DNA of 64,000 nucleotides from Siderastrea radians (lineage: Eukaryota; Cnidaria; Anthozoa; Scleractinia; Rhizangiidae): the NCBI GenBank assembly GCA_964017195.1, contig OZ024894.1, positions 1,488,501 through 1,552,500 of the forward strand, given 5' to 3'. The position numbers and the translations under genes are program-made. The notes below the pieces were generated by a model. It searched no databases and was not told the origin of the DNA. It was given only the letters and a program-made list of their open reading frames with translations. This document shows, in pieces, positions 1 to 10,190 of the stretch (its first letter is position 1; each line of letters begins with the position of its first letter).

Positions 1-1122
1 ATCTCTAAAATAGGGAATCTCTAAATCCACAAGCCCGAACTAAAATCTCATGTCTGTTTTTCTCTCTACCATAATTTGGAAAGGATAGATAACCCAAGGG
101 ACCCTATAAACGCGTTGCGTGACCAACTCGTCACACATCCCTTTAATAAGGCACCGTAATTGCAGATTGAAGAGAGGTATCTTTTTCGGTGTAATAAAAT
201 TGAGTGAACTGAAATAAATCACATCCTGCTGATTGTGATACAATTTATTTTTGTGTGTTGACTGCCGATACTACTTGCAACGCTTCTTTAAGTCTTATTC
301 CACGCTGCAGTTTCTCATTACTGTCACCTGTATTTTGAGTGAACTGGTTAGCATTTGTATTACAATAAGAAGATACTGCACAGCTAAGTCGCGGAAACGC
401 ACACAGGAACGTTGTTGGCCAGATTCCATCCCCACTTTCCTGTTTACCTTTCAAATAAAGAGTTTATGTTTGCTACACGTAGAAGAGAGTCACTACAACA
501 CCTCGACTTCTCATTCTGAACAGTGCGTAAGGTATTTGATGCAAACTGACGGACCCGTGAGGAAACCGAAACTAAAGAGGATCCAAACCCACCAATGGCA
601 GTTCACGTTTGTAATGGGAATTCTTTGGATAATTTTTTCATGGCCAATCAAAGAAAACGTAATGATAACTTTGTACAAGTGGCATCGGAACGGCGCGCAG
701 CACTGTAACAGAAAAGCGCTGCTTCGATTGCGAATTGCCGAGTCGACCAAGCCGTGTTCCACCGTGGAAAGGTAAGCAAACATCACCACCCGTGATACCC
801 TGCTAACAGAGACTTTTCGTTTTGTATTCACGATAAACAAAAGAACTAAGCGAAATACGAGAGACGCGAACATCATCATACATGCTAAGAAAACTTTCCA
901 GAAAGAAACACTCTGCTAGCAGGGTATACCTATAAACTGTAAACTGTTAAACACGTTTTCGAATTCTCATATGAACGGTAACAATACCTATGTTATATTA
1001 TTTTACTGTAAGCAAACGAAAAAAATGTACAACAGCCTCATTTTACCAATAACTAATAAAGGAGCCATTTACGCTGGCTTTGCGCCTCGAGCCAACAACA
1101 TGTGACTGTGATGTCGTGACCT
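1..1122 (+). repeat. Left arm of giant inverted repeat
   Basis: The arm opens already inside the 16-bp minisatellite, in reverse orientation, and ends at about 1122 where pairing with 1568 stops. It contains a nested 133-bp inverted repeat at 795-927 with ends ATACCCTGCTARCAGAG. Open frames of 122 and 174 codons occur but show no recognisable protein features. Confidence 0.85.
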
Positions 1123-1567
1123 GCTGAATACAGAGGTACATGAAAGCTCTTTACTAGGTGGAAAATGCTTGATGTTCGCTAAACCAACCAAAAGCCGTGT
1201 GCGTTTGTGTCTGTTCCCTAAACCAATTAAATTAAATTGCCATTGTTTGATTCCTTTGTTGTTTGTTCGCACGTAGTTACTTCAAGGTCAAACGAAAATC
1301 GCTCTTACATTTATTGATTCATATGTTGGATTATGTAAATTTCTCACGAGTGTATTACATTCTGCGTGTGTAAATTTTGAGAGGATTTTTTGTGCTGGCC
1401 TTTAATTTCTCAATTTTTTTTTCAATTCGCTAAAATTAAGACGCGCGAAAATAAGTAAAAATAAGGTATATCTGGAACAAGTCTAGACAATAACAGTCAC
1501 CGCTCAAAACGCAACATGTTTTTGGCTCAAGATGTCAAAAGTCACGCCATCACAGTCGAGACGTAAA

Positions 1568-2689
1568 AGGTCACGACATCACAGTCACATGTTGTTGGCT
1601 CGAGGCGCAAAGCCAGCGTAAATGGCTCCTTTATTAGTTATTGGTAAAATGAGGCTGTTGTACATTTTTTTCGTTTGCTTACAGTAAAATAATATAACAT
1701 AGGTATTGTTACCGTTCATATGAGAATTCGAAAACGTGTTTAACAGTTTACAGTTTATAGGTATACCCTGCTAGCAGAGTGTTTCTTTCTGGAAAGTTTT
1801 CTTAGCATGTATGATGATGTTCGCGTCTCTCGTATTTCGCTTAGTTCTTTTGTTTATCGTGAATACAAAACGAAAAGTCTCTGTTAGCAGGGTATCACGG
1901 GTGGTGATGTTTGCTTACCTTTCCACGGTGGAACACGGCTTGGTCGACTCGGCAATTCGCAATCGAAGCAGCGCTTTTCTGTTACAGTGCTGCGCGCCGT
2001 TCCGATGCCACTTGTACAAAGTTATCATTACGTTTTCTTTGATTGGCCATGAAAAAATTATCCAAAGAATTCCCATTACAAACGTGAACTGCCATTGGTG
2101 GGTTTGGATCCTCTTTAGTTTCGGTTTCCTCACGGGTCCGTCAGTTTGCATCAAATACCTTACGCACTGTTCAGAATGAGAAGTCGAGGTGTTGTAGTGA
2201 CTCTCTTCTACGTGTAGCAAACATAAACTCTTTATTTGAAAGGTAAACAGGAAAGTGGGGATGGAATCTGGCCAACAACGTTCCTGTGTGCGTTTCCGCG
2301 ACTTAGCTGTGCAGTATCTTCTTATTGTAATACAAATGCTAACCAGTTCACTCAAAATACAGGTGACAGTAATGAGAAACTGCAGCGTGGAATAAGACTT
2401 AAAGAAGCGTTGCAAGTAGTATCGGCAGTCAACACACAAAAATAAATTGTATCACAATCAGCAGGATGTGATTTATTTCAGTTCACTCAATTTTATTACA
2501 CCGAAAAAGATACCTCTCTTCAATCTGCAATTACGGTGCCTTATTAAAGGGATGTGTGACGAGTTGGTCACGCAACGCGTTTATAGGGTCCCTTGGGTTA
2601 TCTATCCTTTCCAAATTATGGTAGAGAGAAAAACAGACATGAGATTTTAGTTCGGGCTTGTGGATTTAGAGATTCCCTATTTTAGAGAT
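1568..2689 (-). repeat. Right arm of giant inverted repeat
   Basis: Mirror copy of 1-1122. The nested palindrome lies at 1763-1895. Identity to the left arm looks complete, which implies recent origin, gene conversion between arms, or an assembly artefact. Confidence 0.85.
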
Positions 2690-3236
2690 TCCCCGTTTTA
2701 GAGATTCCCCGTTTTAGAGATTCCCTATTTTAGAGATTCCCCGTTTTAGAGATTCCCTATTTTAGAGATTCCCCGTTTTAGAGATTCCCTATTTTAGAGA
2801 TTCCCTATTTTAGAGATTCCCTGTTTTAGAGATTCCCCGTTTTAGAGATTCACCATTTTAGAGATTCCCTATTTTAGAGATTCCCTATTTTAGGGATTCC
2901 CCGTTTTAGAGATTCCCTTTTTTAGAGATTCCCCGGTTTAGAGATTCCCCGTTTTAGAGATTCCCTATTTTAGAGATTCCCTATTTTAGAGATTCCTTAT
3001 TTTAGAGATTCCCCGTTTTAGAGATTCCCTATTTTAGAGATTCCCTATTTTAGAGATTCCCTGTTTTAGAGATTCCCCGTTTTAGAGATTCCCCATTTTA
3101 GAGATTCCCTATTTTAGAGATTCCCTATTTTAGGGATTCCCCGTTTTAGAGATTCCCTATTTTAGAGATTCCCCGTTTTAGAGATTCCCTATTTTAGAGA
3201 TTCCCTGTTTTAGATATTCCCTATTTTAGAGATTCC
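2664..3236 (+). repeat. 16-bp minisatellite
   Basis: About 35 tandem copies of GATTCCCYRTTTTAGA. The variable positions alternate between CTA and CCG/CCA, giving a higher-order pattern. The array abuts the palindrome arm on its left and the heptamer array on its right. There are no unique spacers, so it is not a CRISPR array. Confidence 0.9.
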
Positions 3237-3360
3237 CCATTCCCCATTCCCCGTTCCCCGTTCCCCGTTCCCCGTTCCCCGTTCCCCGTTCCCCGTTCCC
3301 CGTTCCCCGTTCCCCGTTCCCCGTTTCCCGTTCCCCGTTCCTCGATTCCCCGTTCCCTAT
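3232..3360 (+). repeat. Heptamer array (TTCCCCR)n
   Basis: About 17 copies of TTCCCCG or TTCCCCA. The same heptamer forms the ends of the foldback element at 34134-35460, linking the two elements. Confidence 0.85.
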
Positions 3361-3373
3361 TTTAGAGATAGCC

Positions 3374-5279
3374 TCAAATCGACCTCTCTGGACTCCGCAG
3401 TGTCGCCTTCTGCTTGTGGACAATCTCACTCAGCCTGTCCCCGGCTGAGGGACATTTTGTCGTCGAAACGCGGCTCGCAATGATTCATGTGTGCACTTCA
3501 AATGAAAACGCATACCAGGAAAGGCGAGTTTCGTATTTAAGAGGGATTTTCGACGGCTTAAAATAGGAACTGGAACCCACGAGAAAGAACAGAGGTATGC
3601 GCAAGACCCAAGAATACACCTTTGAAGTTGTAGGGCGATTCGTTTATTGTGATGGAATTTATCGAACCTCAAGTGAGGTGCAGTGTGAAACTGTTTCCTG
3701 CCTTTAATTAATTCTAAACGTTCAGTAACTGATGAAAAATATAAACCTCAATTTCTCGCCCAAAAAGCTTCCCACCAGTCCAGGATGCCCTCCAATAATG
3801 ACCAATAAAACAAAGAAATAAGACAAATCTTTTTTGTTTCGACTTCTTTCTGATTTGTGGCAATTTGAGACGTTTTGTATCATTTCCATACAAACTCTTA
3901 AATGTTGCCGATGTCATTATTATGCATAGCGTCGAAAAAACAGTCTAATTTATGCGCAGCTCTCAACCTTAGCTTGGGCTACCTGTGAATTCAATTGCGG
4001 TAACATCACACACTTCCCATATAAGGTATGATTGACGGAAGCGTATTGCAAAGTGCTCAGAGGTGTTTTGAAAAGAAAAGTCGCGTAGTAGTGAAAATGG
4101 TGGTAATCAACGAACGGAATCAATTTTCCAATAATGAATTCATTAGTCCGTTAACGACGGGGACACCTGACCGGCTTTGACTATAACACTTCCAGACTTT
4201 TAACTGGTTGAAATCTGTGTGCTCATTATGTAATTTCCGTAACAAAAATGTCCTTTCTTTCTTGTCTTGAGCAGGATTTAAGTCTGCTGGTTATATCACT
4301 TCTGCTGGTCTTTCAGTTCATTCAGGTTTGGTTAGTGCTCCATGCCCGGGGCTCCATGTAGGACTTCGTGAATTATCACAAAAATATCAAGGAGGACTTA
4401 CAAAGGTTTACAAATTTTTGTCAAAATCTTAGAAGGGATCCAGTCAATTAAAGCACAAACAAACCAAAATAGATGTACAAGATACTTTTTAGCACACTAT
4501 TTTGATGGTCAAATTCACAGCAGGTAATGTCCGTAGCGTTTTGTGTAATGTCCGTAACACAACAATTTCACAAATTGTACAAAACAGAATATACTTGGTG
4601 AAATTGACTTCATTTTAAGAGACTTTGACTAACTGTCAATCATCATAAATTACCTGTCGACTGAAAATGTCTAACAAATCACAGGAATTCACCTTTAAAA
4701 GTCAGAATTCAAATTGGTGGTTGTTTTAGTTGTAATGTCCGTAACAGACCTTTCAATCACAATTACAGGTAGCTAAGAATAAAAACTTAAAATTTGTTTT
4801 TACCAAATAAGAGATAAGTCTCTAAACTACATTGTGCTTAACAGCAAATAGCAAAACTGTGCATGTCCTTTGCACAGCAGGAGTCTTAAGTTGAAAAATG
4901 TTGTCTGAATGTAACGTCCGTAACGGTGGAATGGCCCTGTTGCGTTATGCGAAAATAGGCATTTCGTGAGAACGACAGAAAGCCAAATACCTGTAGGCTG
5001 TTTGGAAATGGTAGATGATAGAACTTACAGGATAGTACAGCATTTCCTGTTAGTTATTTAGCTTTCAACCCTCCCGAAAACAAAATAAGCATAAAAACGA
5101 ACAGGCAAACTTACATGCCATGCTGCTACCGGTTTATGGAGGCGTCTTTACAACTGATATCTGAAACAAACCTACAGCAACAATAAAATAAGAGAGTAAA
5201 ACTGTTTAGCAGGAGTCTGTAGTCCGCAGAATATATTCGTCTGCAGTTGAGAAGCATGCACTTCCCAAAAGGAAAAGGA
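3374..5279. other. No gene seen; cluster of a 13-15 bp motif
   Basis: I see no convincing coding exon here. The motif TGTAATGTCCGTAAC or close variants occurs five times on the plus strand at about 4229, 4524, 4545, 4731 and 4911, which is unusual for unique DNA and suggests a degraded repeat or a site cluster. Confidence 0.45.
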
Positions 5280-5542
5280 TCAATAATAATGATATACTGT
5301 GCATGGCCGGGCAGATTTATACGGTAAAACGTTTGCAAACGACTCAAATTTGTGGCCAAGATTTTGAACTCGCCACTCGACAAAATCGTATAGGTACGCG
5401 GCGTCAATCATTTCTAGAGCTAGAGGCATTTTTATGACCTGTTGTTCATAGTTATATAAGCCAATGGCGTGTCTTGCTCCGATACGTAAGAGGCTACCCG
5501 AGTAAATTGCGTTCTTTTGCCCCAGGTCATCTATCAAAGAAA
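5280..5542 (-). CDS. Unrecognised exon-like open frame
   Basis: On the minus strand a pyrimidine-rich stretch ending in CTTAG at about 5543 precedes an open frame that starts with two bases of a split codon and gives about 86 residues to a stop at 5280. The peptide begins SLIDDLGQKNAIYSGSLL and has ordinary protein composition (Tyr, Leu and charged residues mixed) rather than low-complexity sequence. I do not recognise the family. If real it would be a last exon; upstream exons were not found with matching phase. It could equally be a chance frame or a gene relic. Confidence 0.25.
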
Positions 5543-7415
5543 CTAAGGGAGAGAAGAGAACTGTAATTTTTTAGCGCAACATGGGTATTAATTGAAACAA
5601 GATATTAATAGTAACGGTTTGGAACCAGTGCATCTCTCGGGTAAGGGAGATCTTAGAACACGGACGTTGTTGTTTGCTGAATTTACGTCAAGATGAGTAG
5701 AAGTTATCTTTAGAGTCAAATTGCGATATTCTACTCGGTGTCTACTCGTTCACTATTTGCTCATACAACTGAAACTCTGGCTTCAGGGCTAATGATTAGG
5801 TAGCACATTATTTTAACTATTTTATGGGCTTCTAGTTGGTCAGTGAACGTTTTACTCGAAAACTGGGTCTGAGAAAAAAGATGTAAACTGGTAAGAATAA
5901 TAGCCTTAACTGCCCATGTAAGAACATACAAGTACATTTCGTGCATCAGCAGATGACCCTAACTGTTTCTAAGCAGTCTGGCTAGTTGCGAACGGTTGCC
6001 AACTAGAAACAAAAGCTAAGAACATTTCCAGTATTTCAAAACTATTAGCACGCAGGGGTTGTTGTGAAATCTGACTGTTTAGGTGGATTTCTAAGCTTGG
6101 AAGGTCACAAAGTTATTGTAGTTTATTGTGGTTTCGAGATAAAAACCTTTCGTCACAGTCCAGCGGCACGTTTTTTAAGTCGAGTATCAAATCTTAGCAA
6201 CAATGGAGAATTTGCGGTAAGAAGATGCAAACAAAGTACAAGTAGTGGATCCAGGCCGTTCTTTTGATGTATGAATCATACCCGACATACAAATCTACCC
6301 TATAAATCTTTCCAATTCCCTCCGCCGATGTACCAAAATCCATACGACACTAGATATACACCTGATTGATAAAACGTCGTCGGGTGCAAAGTATAAACAA
6401 TGAACGTTGCGACGGGATGGAATTCTGGGAAGACAGTACTGACAAGCTTGCTACTCAGTTCCATATATTGATATTCCTACGAAGGTTTTGAAGTAGATTT
6501 GGGTATACCGTGTTCAGTAATGTTATCTCCACGATGCCTGAGAATAGAAACAAGTTTTCCCACTTCCCAGAAAACCATTGGGTTGTATTGTTCATAATAT
6601 ATGCTTTTCACGCGACAACTTTTCTCCAATTAGGTGTATCTAAAACAAAGCAAACGAATATTGAGCTGTTTGACTTGTTTTACAAGAAAGCGTTTGATTG
6701 AGACATCATAACTATAGAAGGAAAGGCAGCAAAATTTGGTGATCATAGTCCAGAATTTAAGGGAAAACATGATGAGAATTCACATGAACGAAGTTTGGTT
6801 GTGTGGCAACTCTTGTATTTTTCTAAAGGAAAATAGGCATCTCATATATCATTCAGCAATGTTTTGTTCCCTACTTGTGACAAGTAACACTGCAGCCGTC
6901 TATCTCTAAAGGAAACCTCTTTTCTTTGGAGAATCAGTGTTACGTAGCAATTTACTTCTGGCTCTCTGGAGCGTATAGTTATATACGCGTATAGTTACAT
7001 ACGTAGACAAGCCCAACAACCCGGATTCATCCTCTCTTGACGTAGATGTATAGTTATAGTTATTGTTTTGGTGTTTGTTATTTTTGTTATTACAGTTTCC
7101 ACCCGCTTCCAAAAAAAACCTGTTCTTGTTATAATAAAATTGATGTTAGCGCTCGCTGTCTCGAGCAATATTTGCAAATAAATAACTGAGACCCACCTCC
7201 TCATTTGCAATTGGACTTTTATCGATGGGTAATGTTCAGTGTCTTTCAGCTAGCTACATACAATTGTGATCAGTGCCTATATTTACATTTCTCTAAAGGT
7301 GATTGAGATATATACGACATAAGAAGTATAAATCGTGAGAAAATACAGTTAGCGACCAATCATGCCACCCTTATGTGGTCATTGTCATGAAATCCCCTAG
7401 ACTCTGAACCAGTTT
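5543..7415. other. No gene seen
   Basis: Short frames only, with no domain, signal peptide or splice-supported chain that I can defend. The segment near 6960-7010 has a small repeat of ATAGTTAYATACG. Nothing else stands out. Confidence 0.4.
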
Positions 7416-7664
7416 TCATTCAAACAAGATATCTACATTCCCTCGTAGGAGACCATAGTTCCTGTAACCGTAGACCACCATTTCTTGGACAGTGGTTACA
7501 TCATTCAAAAACCTTGAAACACAAACGGAAGGCGTACAGTGTAAACTTACCTCTAGCTGTGTTTGTCTTGGTGGATGGTAAATAGATTTATTAATTAGAA
7601 ATGTAGATTCTATGTGTACACTGATCAACATTCTTGTCGATTCGTAACTTTTCATGGCAACCAT
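7416..7664 (-). other. Possible pair of coding remnants
   Basis: On the minus strand an open stretch starting at 7664 runs to a good donor (CTAGAG|GTAAGT) at about 7549. A second stretch after TTTCAAG at about 7516 reads FLNDVTTVQEMVVYGYRN in another frame. The phases do not join (the in-frame splice hits TGA), so this is at best a relic or a misread splice. No family is recognised. Confidence 0.15.
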
Positions 7665-7833
7665 TCTAGTAAAACCTTTATCGCTGTCAGTCTAAATGTA
7701 ACCAAAATCAGCTCAAGCATGCAAATGTTGCATTTTAACGTACCACAAAGCGTGTTTTATTGACCGATAAAACTATACTTAGATAAATAAACCAGGAAAC
7801 GTTACAAAGCCATTACAAAGCAAGATATGCACC

Positions 7834-8480
7834 TGTTACGAAAATTGTCTAGTTCTTGGAACTTTCCAGATCATTCTCTAGAACTCTCCAGATCATTTGC
7901 AAGACAATTGGTGTATTGTATTTTTTATTGTGTGGTAGGGTATTGTTTTCCCCGGCCTGTTCATTGTTTTGGGTCTTTGTGTTTATTGCTCAGCAAATTC
8001 TGTATCTTCTACCTGAAGTACGAGCAAGATCATTTTAGAATGCTGAGTCATTCAAATAATTATGTAATCAGTTCTTTGAATAGTAAGCAATTTAATATGT
8101 ACTGTTACTACTAAAATTGATTTCGATAGATTTCTTAGAAGTTTCTAGAACGTGTTATGATAAGCATATAAGTAAACCACTGTCAGTTTATTGAGAGGAG
8201 TTTTGAGAAGCAGTTTTCAGAAGCAAAGTAAGCAGTAAGTTTAGGGTTTGTTGAAGTGGCTATGTGCCGAAGTTAGTGAAGTGGCTGTGTGCAGGCGAGC
8301 TGTGTGATTTGTGAGAAGGAGAGTCTGTGTGACAAAGAAGTGCTGTAAGCTGTGAAGACTACTTTCGTCTTCACTGCGACTAAAATTTTGCAAAGAGAAA
8401 GCATCATTTTAAGAGATCTTTGAAGATGTCGTTTAAAGAGGAATATTACGAGGAGAGTCCCTTGACTTGTAACCAGAGTG
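7834..8480 (+). mobile_element. Possible LTR-like repeat remnant
   Basis: The stretch holds degenerate internal repeats (TCTAGTTCTTGGAACTTTCC and TCTAGAACTCTCC at 7850-7890, TTTCTAGAACGTGTTATG near 8140), a TATA-like CATATAAGTA near 8165, and a G-rich leader before an ATG at 8425. This resembles an LTR-plus-leader arrangement, but no matching second LTR, primer-binding site or pol sequence is present, and the downstream frame is interrupted by the TIR element at 8495. Confidence 0.2.
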
Positions 8481-8494
8481 TGTTAAACTTGTTA

Positions 8495-8902
8495 AGGCTG
8501 GTTTTCATTAGCGAGGGAGTCGGAGTCGGAGTCGTAAGAACGCTTCTGGCCCAGTAAGCGGAGTCATAAGCTCGACGAAATCGGAGTCGGAAGAATTGGA
8601 ACGTTTCCATTTCCGCGATCCGACTCCGCTTACGATTCCGTCGCTTACGATCTAGCGAAAACCAGATTGTCGGAGTCGGAGCAGAAGCGGAAGGATAAAC
8701 CAATCACAGTGCTTGTTCCCACGCTTTGTGATTGGTTTAGTTCTTCCGCTTCTGCTTCCGAATCCGACAACCTAGTTTTCACTAGATCGTAAGCGACGGA
8801 TTCGTAAGCGGAATCGGAGCGTTGTTTTCACTAGATCAAAACGCTCTGGCCTCTTCTGATTACGACTCCGACTCCCACTCTGTCGCTAGTGAAAACCAGC
8901 CT
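8495..8902. mobile_element. MITE with TTA target duplication (PIF/Harbinger-like)
   Basis: A 408-bp non-coding element with inverted ends AGGCTGGTTTTCAYTAGCG and imperfect palindromic arms rich in GGAGTCGGAGTCG. It is flanked on both sides by TTA (8492-8494 and 8903-8905), the three-base duplication typical of PIF/Harbinger elements. It interrupts the sequence that begins at 8425. Confidence 0.75.
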
Positions 8903-8917
8903 TTAGTCTTTCTCTGT

Positions 8918-8970
8918 TTTTTATTTATTTATTTATTTATTTTTCTGTTTTGTTTTGTTGTTTTTGTTGC

Positions 8971-9015
<45 letters not shown>

Positions 9016-9016
9016 C
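8918..9016 (+). repeat. (TTTA)n and (GTT)n microsatellites
   Basis: TTTA repeats at about 8920-8942 are followed, after T-rich sequence, by about 15 GTT units at 8968-9015. They sit directly downstream of the TTA-flanked MITE. Confidence 0.9.
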
Positions 9017-9956
9017 GAGCTGCGTTACAGTTTTCCTCCTGAGTACAATCGGGCTTGGGCTTAGCCTTATGTGGCTGGAATTTTATGAGATTTAATTTCT
9101 ATATGAAGGAATGACTGAACATTTGTTTGTCCCAACATGAAGTGGCCGAAACAATGAAGTGTCCGTAAGGTGGTGGGGGAGTTCTATTATACATTACCCA
9201 TTGAGCGGATGTTTGTCGGACACACTATATTCGGACTACAGACATGACCTCATGTGCGCAGAGTAGAACGAGGTCGGGGAAGAGGGATCTAAGTCATGTT
9301 TTACAAAAAATACAACATGCAGTCATTTCACGTACGCGTAGATTCTAATTCATTACCATCACGACATTTTGTTTGATGGCTAGGATCACATTTCACGACA
9401 ATTTTATTTTTTGAAAAACTTAGGCCTAGTTATGCGCCAAACCTAATGAAAATGACCTAAAATAATAGACTTTCTCGGTTCGTTTGCATTAGGTTGGGCA
9501 TTATTACTCGCTTCACGAGTAATGATAATGGAAAATCGCTTAGCAGAGCACTTTTCACGAGGGAGATAACAGCCATATGACGGCCACGAAAATAAGCTTA
9601 ACCCCCTTACCCCTTTAGTATCGCACTTCACTTTTCAGGGAACTTTTCAATATAATACGCTTTTGATTGATTTTATTGAAAGATACTAACAACACCATTA
9701 GCACTTTTATTATTTATGTTATTGTTTCCGTTTGATTTTTTCTCTTTCTTGCGAAACTCGTCTGCTCTTGATGTTCTCTCTTCTACAACGATGCTTTACT
9801 CTTGCAGCGCTCAATTTCAGCTCGCTGGTGTCGCCTGTTATGCGTGTGCAGTTATCATCTGTAGAAGTAAGTGCAGAGAACATTAATCCAATAATAGACC
9901 ACATAAGACTTTTTCGTAGATTTCGAATCGGAGAGAAAACTATGGACATTTATACT
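9017..9956. other. No gene seen
   Basis: Only short frames occur. One at 9732-9945 reads NINPIIDHIRLFRRFR near its end, which faintly recalls the end of a seven-transmembrane receptor, but the rest does not support that. Confidence 0.35.
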
Positions 9957-10190
9957 AGACTGCTAGCAGTCCCTTTTTGGATAGTTTAGATGGCGCGCGA
10001 AATAGCCGAGCGAAAAACCAGAAACCCTGAAGCAATTGTGGGGAGGGGGGCTGGCGGGGCCCTCTATCCTCTTCCCCAGTCTCTTCTAGTTTTTTCTTCT
10101 CGCTTCAATCTCGTCGCGCTGTCGATAGCTTCCGCTCTCGGTCATTTCGCGCACCCTCTCGACTATCCAGAAAGGGACTGCTAGCAGTCT
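9957..10190. mobile_element. MITE with 11-bp target duplication (Mutator-like?)
   Basis: A 234-bp element with ends AGACTGCTAGCAGTCCC extending to TGGATAGT. It is flanked by identical ACATTTATACT at 9946-9956 and 10191-10201. An 11-bp duplication fits Mutator-like or foldback insertion better than TA, TTA or TTAA classes. The terminal core CTGCTAGCAG is itself palindromic. Confidence 0.75.

Larger units (their letters stand above)
1..3373. mobile_element. Foldback-type transposon (left end outside the window)
   Basis: Bases 1-1122 are the reverse complement of 1568-2689 (position p pairs with 2690 minus p) with no difference I could find, around a 445-bp loop at 1123-1567. The right arm runs into a 16-bp minisatellite and then a heptamer array, ending near CCCTATTTTAGAGATAGCC at about 3373. 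Long inverted arms with tandem subrepeats at the outer ends are the hallmark of foldback (FB) elements. The left minisatellite and any left target-site copy lie outside the window, so the right boundary is inferred by analogy with the complete element at 34134-35460. No transposase was recognised; an assembly-generated inverted duplication remains possible. Confidence 0.6.

Noticed and set aside
251..2439. Open frames of 122 and 174 codons occurring twice in mirror image in the first 2.5 kb
   Set aside because: They exist in both arms of the palindrome, overlap each other antisense, and have no domain or start context; best explained as chance frames in a repeat.
2664..3236. Regular 16-bp array suggesting CRISPR
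   Set aside because: Units are directly adjacent with no unique spacers, in a eukaryotic genome; a minisatellite.
9700..9945. NINPIIDHIRLFRRFR resembling the NPxxY end of a seven-transmembrane receptor
   Set aside because: The Tyr is missing and the preceding residues do not form a convincing seventh membrane helix; too weak to call even a relic.
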